Positions 15,484 to 23,409 of a stretch of 29,201 nucleotides of DNA are shown here, piece after piece; positions within the stretch are counted from its first letter, which is position 1; every line of letters starts with the position of its first letter. The position numbers and the translations under genes are program-made. Source of the DNA: Bdellovibrionales bacterium (GTDB lineage: Bacteria; Bdellovibrionota; JAFGOL01); assembly GCA_022707945.1 (NCBI GenBank), contig JAKIZQ010000002.1, positions 1-29,201 on the forward strand, read 5' to 3'. The notes below the pieces were generated by a model that saw only the letters and a program-made list of their open reading frames with translations, did no database searches and was not told the DNA's origin.

Positions 15484-16560
15484 ATGAAGATAATGATAAT
15501 AATAGCGACGACAGTACTTTTAATGTCTTCAGGGATAAGTGCTAATTCTCTTGAAGGAGTTTTTGGTTTGTCGGTAGAGGACAGTAATTCTAAGATTATA
15601 TCAAGTGGTGCAGGGTTTGCGGTGTATGATGAAAACACAAAAAAGCCAATAATATTAACTAGCTTTCATCTTGTTAACAGTGTTCTTTTAGGTGCAAACA
15701 AAATAAAGATAAAAAATGGCGAGTACAGTGGTTTAGAACTTTCTATACTTTTTTATGATGAATTAAATGACATTCTGGCCCTTAGCGCTCCAAACAGTTT
15801 AAGTTCATTTTTTGATTTATCTGAGAACTGTCAGCAAAAGGTCCTTGTTGCCGCATATCATAAGGATCAATTATTAGTGCTTAATTCTGATGAAATGATG
15901 CAAACAAAATTCAGGGACCTAAAAAGACTTCCTATATATCTTAACAAAGGTTTTAGTGGTGCCCCAGTCCTTAATGAGAATGCAGACATTTGTGGAATGG
16001 TAGCACTCTCCAGTGAGAGTAATGCTAGTTCTGTAGTTATAACATCACAGGCATTAAGAAAGGCGATCTCTCTTGTTAAATACAACAGCTTTAGCGTAAA
16101 GGACCTTAGGGCAACAATGGGGCTTGAATACGTTGTTAGTACACAGGAAGAGTTAAACGAACTTCTTTCTTTAAGACAAGAAGGAACACAAGTAATAGTA
16201 AAACTTAATTCAAGAGACATGTCTGATTTTATAATAAGAGATGCTAAGGACATAATAATAGAGGCTGTAAATAATGTTAATAGAATTGTTATATATAATT
16301 CAGAGAACATAATGCTAAGAGGTTTGAGCTCACAAAGAGTAATGATAGATAGATCAAGGTCTGTGCTTATTTCTTCATCTAGATTTGAGAATGTACAAAG
16401 ACCAATATTGTTAAGGGACTCACAAGATGTTCTTATAAGGGCTTGTACTTTTTCTAACATAGAGGATCTTGTTATAAGTAAAACATCACAAATAGACGCT
16501 GAACAGATAGGAAAAGATAACAATCTTTTTGCTGTCAAAAATGTTATCCGTTCTATATGA
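15484..16560 (+). CDS. Exported trypsin-like serine protease with beta-helix-like C-terminal half
   Basis: This 358-residue protein of unknown specific role starts with a signal peptide (1-20, cleavage near SGISA-N). Residues 40-200 resemble an S1C/HtrA-type trypsin fold: GAGFAVYD, then His62 in LTSFHLVNS, Asp96 in NDILAL and Ser158 in GFSGAPVL, a complete candidate catalytic triad. No PDZ domain follows. Instead residues about 215-350 form rungs of alternating hydrophobics (VIVKLNS, FIIRDAKDIIIEAVNNV, IMLRGLS, VLISSSRFENV, VLIRACTFSNI), typical of a right-handed parallel beta-helix of the NosD/pectate-lyase kind. AGGT lies 7 bases before the ATG. The product should be periplasmic or exported. 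It is divergent from nifU and ends 124 bp before the sigma-54 activator gene. The fold calls come from pattern reading only. Confidence 0.75.
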   Translation: MKIMIIIATTVLLMSSGISANSLEGVFGLSVEDSNSKIISSGAGFAVYDENTKKPIILTSFHLVNSVLLGANKIKIKNGEYSGLELSILFYDELNDILALSAPNSLSSFFDLSENCQQKVLVAAYHKDQLLVLNSDEMMQTKFRDLKRLPIYLNKGFSGAPVLNENADICGMVALSSESNASSVVITSQALRKAISLVKYNSFSVKDLRATMGLEYVVSTQEELNELLSLRQEGTQVIVKLNSRDMSDFIIRDAKDIIIEAVNNVNRIVIYNSENIMLRGLSSQRVMIDRSRSVLISSSRFENVQRPILLRDSQDVLIRACTFSNIEDLVISKTSQIDAEQIGKDNNLFAVKNVIRSI

Positions 16561-16632
16561 GCTTTTTCAATAATGTTACAATGAAAGTGCCTCCAATTAT
16601 TTAAACTAAAATAAAAACATGAATTTTATCTT

Positions 16633-16648
16633 TTGGCACAAGACTTGC
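16633..16648 (+). promoter_or_regulatory. Sigma-54 (RpoN) -24/-12 promoter
   Basis: TTGGCAC (16633-16639), five bases, then TTGC (16645-16648): the GG and GC elements have the canonical spacing and match the sigma-54 consensus closely. The predicted start site is near 16660, leaving a leader of about 24 bases with GGAGGG before the ATG at 16684. It drives the gene for a sigma-54 activator, so autoactivation is plausible. Confidence 0.8.
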
Positions 16649-16683
16649 CGTATGGTCTTTTACTAAATCATGGAGGGTTGTTT

Positions 16684-17649
16684 ATGAGTATTTCTTTTAA
16701 GGTGTTAAAGAACGAAGACGATCTTTTGAAGATGAATGTTGAAGGCATAGATGTAGAGATTAAAGGTGTTGTTGCAAAAAGCCCGAGGATGTTAAAAGCT
16801 CTTGCTTGGAGTGTTGTATATTCTGCTACGGCTGATGTTATCTGTCTTTGTGGCGAAAGTGGTACAGGCAAGGAGATGGTTTTTAGGGCCATCAAGCAAG
16901 TCAGCGGCAGAGGCAATGCTATCTGTGTTAATTGCGGAGCGATGACAGAAACCTTGCTTGAAAGTGAACTCTTTGGACACAAAAAAGGATCATTTACAGA
17001 TGCAGTTGCAGAAAGAAGAGGTGCTTTTATAGAAGCTGAAGATGGCTTTCTTTTTCTTGATGAGATAGGGGAGATGACCCCAAGGGGTCAGGCAAAACTT
17101 TTAAGGGCCATAGAGTATAAAGAAGTTAAACCAGTAGGCAGCGACGTTTCTTTAAAACATAGGGCAAAAGTTATTCTTGCAACCAACAGAGACCTTGTTG
17201 AACTTTCTAGTGATGGTAGATTTAGAAGAGATCTTTATTATAGGATAGAAGGATTTAAAATAGAGCTTCCACCATTAAGGGAAAGACCAGAAGATGTAGA
17301 GGCTTTATTAAAATATTTTTCTGGTTCTACTTATAAATTTTCTAAAGAGGTTTTACCGAATCTTCTTAAACATGATTGGCCCGGTAATGTAAGAGAGCTT
17401 AAAAATGCCGTTGAACGGGCCAAGATAAACAGCCTATACGGAGAGAAGCAAATAACGTGGGATATGTTTGGTATAAGCAAACGTGCTTTTAATAATTCAA
17501 ACAGACAAACTCTTGATGACATGGAAAAAATGTTGGTCGAGGATGCTTTTACAAGGTGCGAATTTAATATTTCAAGCACCAGCAGGGCGCTTGGGGTACC
17601 AAGGTCGACCCTTTATAGTAAACTTAAAAAATATGCTTTAATATCATGA
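16684..17649 (+). CDS. Sigma-54-dependent transcriptional activator without receiver domain
   Basis: This 321-residue bacterial enhancer-binding protein uses ATP to open sigma-54 promoters. A short N-terminal region (1-28) lacks a response-regulator receiver. The AAA+ domain has Walker A GESGTGKE (57-64), Walker B FLFLDE (122-127), arginines in FRRDLYYR (180-187) and WPGNVREL (232-239). A Fis-type HTH ends the protein (about 290-316, ISSTSRALGVPRSTLYSKLKKY). The sigma-54 contact loop GAFTGA reads GSFTDA (102-107), a rare variant. ATG 16684 is chosen for its GGAGGG at 8 bases; the longer TTG-started frame overlaps the promoter itself. Lacking a sensor domain, it may be controlled by partner proteins or by its own level, as in PspF-type activators. 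Its targets are not shown by the sequence. Confidence 0.92.
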   Translation: MSISFKVLKNEDDLLKMNVEGIDVEIKGVVAKSPRMLKALAWSVVYSATADVICLCGESGTGKEMVFRAIKQVSGRGNAICVNCGAMTETLLESELFGHKKGSFTDAVAERRGAFIEAEDGFLFLDEIGEMTPRGQAKLLRAIEYKEVKPVGSDVSLKHRAKVILATNRDLVELSSDGRFRRDLYYRIEGFKIELPPLRERPEDVEALLKYFSGSTYKFSKEVLPNLLKHDWPGNVRELKNAVERAKINSLYGEKQITWDMFGISKRAFNNSNRQTLDDMEKMLVEDAFTRCEFNISSTSRALGVPRSTLYSKLKKYALIS

Positions 17650-17665
17650 TTATTATCAGGTTCTG

Positions 17666-17694
17666 TTGACTAAAATTTTAGCCGATGATACTAC
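17666..17694 (+). promoter_or_regulatory. Weak candidate promoter of the atp operon
   Basis: TTGACT (17666-17671, 5/6) and TACTAC (17689-17694, about half matched) have a 17-bp spacer in the 54-bp gap before atpF'. If used, transcription would start within a few bases of the ATG at 17704, which also lacks a ribosome site; a near-leaderless message would follow. Read-through from the activator gene is the alternative. Confidence 0.3.
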
Positions 17695-17703
17695 TTTGTT
17701 CCT

Positions 17704-18156
17704 ATGGAACTTATAAACTCTATTTTTGAACAACTTGGCATAAACAAAACCTTTTATATACAACTATTTTTGGTATCTGTTAGTGTGGTTGTTTTGTCAA
17801 AATTTGTTTTTAATAGAGTCCTTGAAACACTTATATTAAGGGATGAAAAAACCCGTTTGGCAAAAAAAGAAGCAGAAGAACTTGTGTTTGAACACGACAG
17901 AATAAAAAAGGAATATGATATAAAATGGAATGATTATGAAAACAGGGCAAAACAGATAAGGACCTCAAAAATTGATGAATATAAAAGAAGGGCTGATGCA
18001 GAGGTAAAATCATCAAAAGAAAAAATTAATGAACTTTTAGAACAAAACAGAGAAGCTGTCCAAAAAGAACTGTCTTTAGAGGTTGTTAAACTAAATAATA
18101 AATCTAAAGTCTTGGTAGACCAGATAAAAGACAAGCTGTTTAAAGAGGTGGTGTAA
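17704..18156 (+). CDS. atpF': F0F1 ATP synthase subunit b' (first b-type subunit)
   Basis: This 150-residue peripheral-stalk subunit links the membrane F0 to F1. One membrane helix (about 16-35, YIQLFLVSVSVVVLSKFVF) is followed by a long charged coiled coil rich in K, E and R. The first residues FEQLGINKTFYIQL are typical of the b' type. It opens the cluster b'-b-delta-alpha-gamma-beta-epsilon, and a second b gene starts 7 bases after its stop; together they should form a b-b' heterodimer. The ATG has no visible Shine-Dalgarno sequence. The membrane subunits a and c are absent here and must lie elsewhere. Confidence 0.9.
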   Translation: MELINSIFEQLGINKTFYIQLFLVSVSVVVLSKFVFNRVLETLILRDEKTRLAKKEAEELVFEHDRIKKEYDIKWNDYENRAKQIRTSKIDEYKRRADAEVKSSKEKINELLEQNREAVQKELSLEVVKLNNKSKVLVDQIKDKLFKEVV

Positions 18157-18162
18157 AACTAT

Positions 18163-18660
18163 ATGTCTGAAAGTTTTGTTTCTGTTATATTCTCTGCTGT
18201 TAATTTCGTGTTATTTTTTGGTGCCCTAATATTAATATTAAAAAAACCGGTCAGCAGTTTCCTTTTTAAAAGGAAAGAGACCTACATTAATGACAGCAAT
18301 AACAGCCAGAAGTTCAGAGAAGACTCACAAAAGATGGTAGAAAACATCAATAATAAGTTTAAAAACATAGATCAAGATGGGGCAGCACTTCTCCTTAATG
18401 CAGAAAAAGAGGGGGCTTCTATAGGCGAATTTGTTCTAGCTGAGAGTCAAAAGCTTTCTTCATCTATAATTAACGAAGGTAAACAAAGGATACATGCAGA
18501 AAGAGCGCTTGCATGGAGAGTGCTTAAAGACAATTTTATTACACAACTTATAAGATCAGCAAAAGATGATATTTCTTCGTCAACCACCAAGGAACAAAGG
18601 GCCTTGTACATAAATGAAAGTAAAAAGATGTCTGCTGTTAGCAAGGGATCAAGTAGATGA
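18163..18660 (+). CDS. atpF: F0F1 ATP synthase subunit b
   Basis: This 165-residue subunit is the second peripheral-stalk chain. A membrane helix at about 6-27 (VSVIFSAVNFVLFFGALILIL) leads into KKPVSSFLFKRKETY and a helical stalk ending in a domain that should contact delta. The sequence is divergent, as is usual for b subunits; identity rests on architecture and place. AGAGGTGG lies about 13 bases upstream, inside the b' end. Its TGA stop overlaps the atpH ATG (ATGA). Confidence 0.9.
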   Translation: MSESFVSVIFSAVNFVLFFGALILILKKPVSSFLFKRKETYINDSNNSQKFREDSQKMVENINNKFKNIDQDGAALLLNAEKEGASIGEFVLAESQKLSSSIINEGKQRIHAERALAWRVLKDNFITQLIRSAKDDISSSTTKEQRALYINESKKMSAVSKGSSR

Positions 18661-19184
18661 AAAAAGGTATATCAAAGATATCTAGGGTTTATGCTGAAGC
18701 AATTTTTAATTCATGTTCAGCTTCTTTGATGGATGATTTTAATAAAGTTATAGATTGTTTTTCGGCAAATAACAAAGAACTGTACGCAACTCTTGTGTCG
18801 CCAGTTATACCACAGAGCAAAAAGCTAGAACTTTCCAAAAAAATATTTGATGGAGCAGTTGATGAAAAAATGAGTAGGTTCTTACAACTTATAGTTGAAA
18901 GAAAAAGAGTAAAGGATGTTTTTGAAATATTCTATGCTTATAAAGAGATGGTGAATAGATCTAAAAATATAGTTAGTGGGGAGTTAAAAATATCAGACGA
19001 GTATTCTAATGATGATATCTCTAGCATATTAGAAGCGGTATCAGGAATAGTAGGTATGAAGGCAGAGCTTGATCTTGTGAAGGATAAAGAAATAGTTGCT
19101 GGTTTTAGAGGGATGGTTGGAGACAAATTTGTTGATTATTCTATTTTAGGTCATTTACAAAAAATGGAGACAGAACTCAAATAA
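18657..19184 (+). CDS. atpH: F0F1 ATP synthase subunit delta
   Basis: This 175-residue OSCP-type subunit caps F1 and joins it to the b stalk. It opens with ISKISRVYAEAIFNSC, the typical start of delta, and has the VIPQSKKLEL and FLQLIVERKRVKDVFEIFYAYKEM segments, then a C-terminal part with LVKDKEIVAGFRGMVGDKFVDYSI, which matches the conserved delta end. The start overlaps the b stop by 4 bases; the next gene, atpA, follows after 14 bases. Confidence 0.94.
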   Translation: MKKGISKISRVYAEAIFNSCSASLMDDFNKVIDCFSANNKELYATLVSPVIPQSKKLELSKKIFDGAVDEKMSRFLQLIVERKRVKDVFEIFYAYKEMVNRSKNIVSGELKISDEYSNDDISSILEAVSGIVGMKAELDLVKDKEIVAGFRGMVGDKFVDYSILGHLQKMETELK

Positions 19185-19198
19185 ACAAGGAGTTTTTT

Positions 19199-20710
19199 AT
19201 GGAACAACTTAGAGCAGATGAAATAAGCAGGTTGATAAGTGAACAAATAAACAGTTTCTCTAAGTCGATAGAGATATCAGAGGCTGGTATAGTTCTGAAC
19301 GTAGGTGACGGTGTCGCTAAAGTTTATGGTCTTGATAAAGCAATGACCGGAGAACTTGTTAAGTTTGGTGAACACACCTACGGGATGATACTTAATCTTG
19401 AAGAAGCCAGCGTAGGTGTTGTTATCTTTGGTGAATCAGAACATGTTAAAGAAGGTGATGTTGTAAAAAGGACAGGAAGAATAATAGAGGTCCCCGTTGG
19501 GGAAGAGCTAATGGGAAGAGTTGTAGACCCGCTAGGCTTTCCTTTGGACGGTAAGGGAGAGATAAGATCAAAAGAAAAAAGAAGGATAGAAGTTAAAGCA
19601 CCAGGCATAATATATAGACAGCCAGTTAAAGAACCGCTTCAGACAGGCATAAAAGCGATAGACGCCATGACGCCAATAGGTAGAGGACAAAGAGAACTAA
19701 TAATAGGCGATAGAAAAACTGGCAAAACAGCAATAGCGATAGACACTATAATAAATCAAAAAGGCCAAGATGTTCATTGTATATATGTGGCTATAGGGCA
19801 GAAACAATCAACAGTTGCAGCTGTTATAGATAAATTAAGTACAAGCGGAGCAATGGAATATACGACAGTTGTCAGTGCAACAGCTTCTCAACCAGCACCG
19901 TTGCAGTATCTTGCTCCTTATGCAGGCTGTACTATTGGAGAATATTTTAGGGACAACGGTAAACATGCGCTTGTTATATATGACGACCTTACCAAACAAG
20001 CACAAGCATATAGGCAGCTCTCCTTGTTGTTGAGGAGACCACCAGGCAGAGAAGCATATCCAGGAGATATTTTTTATTGCCACTCTAGATTATTAGAGCG
20101 TGCAGCTAAAATGAGCAAAGAAAAAGGTGGTGGTAGTCTTACTGCACTCCCGATCATAGAAACTCAGGCGGGGGATGTTTCTGCATACATACCGACCAAT
20201 GTTATATCTATAACTGATGGTCAAATATATCTTGAAGCAGATCTTTTTAACTCAGGACAAAAACCGGCCGTTAATGCAGGTATATCTGTATCAAGGGTCG
20301 GCGGTAATGCACAAATAAAAGCAATGAAGCAAGTTGCAGGTATGTTAAGAATAACACTAGCACAATATAGAGAACTTGCTGCTTTTGCTCAATTCGGATC
20401 TGACCTTGATAAGTCAACCAAGAAACAATTAGACAGAGGCCAAAGATTGATGGCTATATTAAGACAAAAACAATATTCACCAGTTCCAGTAGAAGAGCAG
20501 GTAGCAGTTATTTATATGGCCAACAGTGGTTTTATAGACGATGTGCCAGTTGATTTGGTTGAAGAAGTTAGTGCAGCATTAATAGATGAATTAAAACTAA
20601 AGTCTCCGTCTGTACTTACGGATTTAAAAGATAAGAAAGTATTGAGCGATGATATAAAAGCCAAACTCAATCCAATAATAGAAGACGTGGTAAAAAGATG
20701 GCATCGTTAA
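19199..20710 (+). CDS. atpA: F0F1 ATP synthase subunit alpha
   Basis: This 503-residue non-catalytic nucleotide-binding subunit of F1 alternates with beta in the hexamer. It has the P-loop GDRKTGKT (170-177), the YVAIGQKQSTVA stretch, VIYDDLTKQAQAYRQLSLLLRRPPGREAYPGD, and the alpha signature that ends in SVSRVGGNAQ. The length is exact for the family. AAGGAG lies 8 bases before the ATG, a strong site fitting a protein needed in high amounts. The last 13 bases overlap atpG. Confidence 0.98.
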   Translation: MEQLRADEISRLISEQINSFSKSIEISEAGIVLNVGDGVAKVYGLDKAMTGELVKFGEHTYGMILNLEEASVGVVIFGESEHVKEGDVVKRTGRIIEVPVGEELMGRVVDPLGFPLDGKGEIRSKEKRRIEVKAPGIIYRQPVKEPLQTGIKAIDAMTPIGRGQRELIIGDRKTGKTAIAIDTIINQKGQDVHCIYVAIGQKQSTVAAVIDKLSTSGAMEYTTVVSATASQPAPLQYLAPYAGCTIGEYFRDNGKHALVIYDDLTKQAQAYRQLSLLLRRPPGREAYPGDIFYCHSRLLERAAKMSKEKGGGSLTALPIIETQAGDVSAYIPTNVISITDGQIYLEADLFNSGQKPAVNAGISVSRVGGNAQIKAMKQVAGMLRITLAQYRELAAFAQFGSDLDKSTKKQLDRGQRLMAILRQKQYSPVPVEEQVAVIYMANSGFIDDVPVDLVEEVSAALIDELKLKSPSVLTDLKDKKVLSDDIKAKLNPIIEDVVKRWHR

Positions 20711-21564
20711 GGGACCTTAGAAAAAGGATAAACACAGTAAAGAATACTCGCCAAATAACAAAGGCGATGAAAATGGTCGCTGCTTCAAAGTTAAGAAGGA
20801 GCCAAGGCTCTCTGTTGTCAATTAGGCCTTATGCATACAAAATAATATCAATAATGGATGATCTTAAAGACAAAATAGACATTTTTGAACATCCTCTTTT
20901 AAAGAGAAGAGACATATTAAAGACAAGATTGCTCGTTATATCTTCTGACAGAGGACTCTGTGGCTCTTATAATTCAAACATCATAAGAACCGCAGAAAGG
21001 TATATAAAAGAAGCTGGTCTTAATGAGACTAATTGTGTGATAGATTTTATAGGTAGAAAAGCATATGAGTATTTCAAGAAAAGATACAAAAATATTGGTG
21101 ATAACTATAGAGTTGAAGCAACCCCGAGTTATGAAGATGCTTCATATATAAGTGAAAGACTTATTGAACACTATATAGAGGGTGATTTTGATTCTTTAGT
21201 TGTTGTATACAATGAATTTAAATCAGCCATGTCTTATAGCATAAAAATAGACAGGTTGTTCCCGATAGTTCCACCAGAAGTGTTTTATAGCAAAGATGAA
21301 GATATGTATATTTATGAGCCTGATAAAGAGAACATACTAGAGGCGGTCGTTCCAAAATACGTGAAGATAGAATTATACAGACTGCTTTTAGAAAGTCTTA
21401 CCAGTGAATATGGTGCAAGAATGACAGCGATGGAGAATGCCACAAGGAATTCAGAGGATATAATGAAAAGACTTGTTCTTGCTTATAATAGACAAAGGCA
21501 GGCTGCAATCACTACCGAGCTTAGTGAGATCGTTGGTGGAAAAGAAGCTCTAGAATCTATGTAA
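20698..21564 (+). CDS. atpG: F0F1 ATP synthase subunit gamma
   Basis: This 288-residue central rotor shaft couples proton flow to catalysis. The N-terminal helix MASLRDLRKRINTVKNTRQITKAMKMVAASKLRR and the C-terminal helix with SEYGARMTAMENATRNSEDIMKRLVLAYNRQRQAAITTELSEIVGG are both highly conserved. SSDRGLCGSYNSN marks the central fold. The ATG lies inside the end of atpA without its own strong ribosome site, so translation is probably coupled. Confidence 0.97.
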   Translation: MASLRDLRKRINTVKNTRQITKAMKMVAASKLRRSQGSLLSIRPYAYKIISIMDDLKDKIDIFEHPLLKRRDILKTRLLVISSDRGLCGSYNSNIIRTAERYIKEAGLNETNCVIDFIGRKAYEYFKKRYKNIGDNYRVEATPSYEDASYISERLIEHYIEGDFDSLVVVYNEFKSAMSYSIKIDRLFPIVPPEVFYSKDEDMYIYEPDKENILEAVVPKYVKIELYRLLLESLTSEYGARMTAMENATRNSEDIMKRLVLAYNRQRQAAITTELSEIVGGKEALESM

Positions 21565-21581
21565 AATGGAGGTGTTTTGAT

Positions 21582-23021
21582 ATGGTTCAAGTTAATGAAA
21601 GTGTTGCGCAGGGAGTTGTCAAACAGGTTATTGGTCCAGTTGTAGACGTAGTATTTCCTTCTGGAGCTTTACCAAAGATATATGGCGCATTAAAAATAAG
21701 CAACCCTGCGATATCAGATAAAGAGTGGAATCTTACAGTAGAGGTAGCACAACATCTCGGTGATAATATGGTCAGAACCATAGCAATGGATTCTACCGAC
21801 GGTCTTGTTAGAGGGATGCCGGTTCTTGATACAAATGAAGTAATAAAAGTTCCGGTAGGTAAAGAAGTGCTTGGAAGAATAATAAACGTAGTTGGTGAAC
21901 CAGTCGATGAAGTTGGTCCAGTAAAGGCAAAGTCGTATTATCCTATACATAGACCTGCTCCATCTTTACAAGATCAGAACGTTAAAATAGAGGTGTTGAA
22001 TACAGGTATAAAAGTAATAGATCTTCTAGAGCCTTATAGAAAGGGTGGCAAGATAGGACTCTTTGGCGGTGCTGGCGTTGGTAAAACAGTTGTCATAATG
22101 GAGCTTATACATAATATTGCTACAGAACATGGTGGTTATTCTGTATTCGCAGGAGTTGGAGAAAGAACTAGGGAGGGAAATGACCTTTGGCTTGAAATGA
22201 AAGATTCTGGTGTTATAGAAAAAACAGCGCTGGTCTATGGGCAGATGAACGAGCCACCTGGTGCAAGAGCAAGGGTTGCTTTGTCTGCTCTCGCTGTAGC
22301 TGAATATTTTAGAGAAGAAGAAAAACAGGACGTTCTTCTTTTTGTAGATAACATATTCCGTTTTACACAAGCAGGGTCAGAAGTTTCTGCTCTTTTAGGC
22401 AGGATCCCTTCTGCAGTTGGATATCAACCAACACTTGGCACAGAGATGGGAGAATTACAAGAAAGGATAACTTCTACAAATAATGGATCTATAACATCTA
22501 TACAGGCGATATATGTCCCTGCAGACGATTATACAGATCCTGCGCCTGCAACAACATTTGCACATCTTGACGCTACAACAGAACTTTCAAGAGCAATATC
22601 TGAGTTGGGTATATACCCAGCAGTTGATCCATTAACATCAAGTTCCACAATATTAGCTCCTGAACATGTTGGAGAAGAACATTACAACGTAGCTCAAAAT
22701 GTTAAGAAGATACTTCAAAGATACAAAGATCTTCAGGACATTATAGCGATATTGGGTATGGACGAGCTTAGTGATGAAGACAAAGTTGTGGTAGGAAGAG
22801 CAAGAAGGATACAAAGATTCCTTTCTCAACCATTCTTTGTTGCAGAGCAATTTACTGGGATTCCAGGTAAATATGTTCAACTAGAGGATACGATAAGAGG
22901 TTTTAAGGAAATATGTGAAGGCAAACACGACAATCTTCCAGAACAGGCTTTTCTTATGGTTGGCACAATAGAAGAAGCTGTAGAAAAAGCGGCAAAGATG
23001 AAGGAGGAAGGCGTTGCTTAA
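21582..23021 (+). CDS. atpD: F0F1 ATP synthase subunit beta
   Basis: This 479-residue subunit carries the three catalytic sites of F1. The P-loop GGAGVGKT (162-169), GERTREGNDLW, the LFVDNIFRFTQAGSEVSALLGR stretch and a C-terminal part containing the DELSDED segment of the DELSEED lever are present. GGAGG lies 10 bases before the ATG. The last codons contain AGGAGG, which serves atpC, and the TAA overlaps atpC by 8 bases. Confidence 0.98.
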   Translation: MVQVNESVAQGVVKQVIGPVVDVVFPSGALPKIYGALKISNPAISDKEWNLTVEVAQHLGDNMVRTIAMDSTDGLVRGMPVLDTNEVIKVPVGKEVLGRIINVVGEPVDEVGPVKAKSYYPIHRPAPSLQDQNVKIEVLNTGIKVIDLLEPYRKGGKIGLFGGAGVGKTVVIMELIHNIATEHGGYSVFAGVGERTREGNDLWLEMKDSGVIEKTALVYGQMNEPPGARARVALSALAVAEYFREEEKQDVLLFVDNIFRFTQAGSEVSALLGRIPSAVGYQPTLGTEMGELQERITSTNNGSITSIQAIYVPADDYTDPAPATTFAHLDATTELSRAISELGIYPAVDPLTSSSTILAPEHVGEEHYNVAQNVKKILQRYKDLQDIIAILGMDELSDEDKVVVGRARRIQRFLSQPFFVAEQFTGIPGKYVQLEDTIRGFKEICEGKHDNLPEQAFLMVGTIEEAVEKAAKMKEEGVA

Positions 23022-23409
23022 GCTTGATCTTGTTAGTCCTTTTGGGCAACTAATAAAAGATCTATCAACAGATAAAGTTACGGTTTCTTCTGTTAAAGGA
23101 CAATTAACCATACTGCCAGAACACAGAGAGATGTTTGGCTTATTGGACAGAGGACTTTTGTCTATAGACGGTGTAAATGATAAATATATAGTATATAGTG
23201 GTTTTTTACAAATTCTTAAAGATGGGTCTGTAGCTATAGTGGCAGATAATATAAGAAAAATATCCGAGCTTGATATTAGAGAAATACAAACATCAATAAA
23301 AGAGATAGAACACAAATTAAATAATGAAAGTTTGGATGACAGCGAATATAAAAGGATAAACAACCAATATCTAGATAGGCTTTGTGAGCTTAATGCTTTG
23401 GGTCAATGA
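23014..23409 (+). CDS. atpC: F0F1 ATP synthase subunit epsilon
   Basis: This 131-residue subunit belongs to the rotor and can inhibit ATP hydrolysis. A beta-sandwich N-terminal domain shows LDLVSPFGQL, VTVSSVKGQLTILPEHREMFGLL and VYSGFLQILKDGSVAIVAD; a helical tail follows. The start is TTG 23014, chosen for the AGGAGG 5-7 bases upstream inside atpD; no in-frame ATG would keep the first beta strand. Its 3' end runs 20 bases into the convergent queE, and no terminator is visible between them. Confidence 0.93.
   Translation: MLKLDLVSPFGQLIKDLSTDKVTVSSVKGQLTILPEHREMFGLLDRGLLSIDGVNDKYIVYSGFLQILKDGSVAIVADNIRKISELDIREIQTSIKEIEHKLNNESLDDSEYKRINNQYLDRLCELNALGQ

Noticed and set aside
15867..16538. 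223-codon open frame on the minus strand opposite the protease/beta-helix gene
   Set aside because: It mirrors a gene with a signal peptide and active-site motifs, has no ribosome site, and its serine/leucine-rich product matches no known pattern.
16633..16683. TTG start 17 codons upstream for the sigma-54 activator
   Set aside because: The codons lie on the sigma-54 promoter itself, upstream of the predicted transcript start; ATG 16684 has GGAGGG well placed.
22436..22454. TTGGCAC in atpD as a sigma-54 promoter
   Set aside because: No TTGC at the required spacing follows; another TTGGCAC near 22963 fails in the same way.
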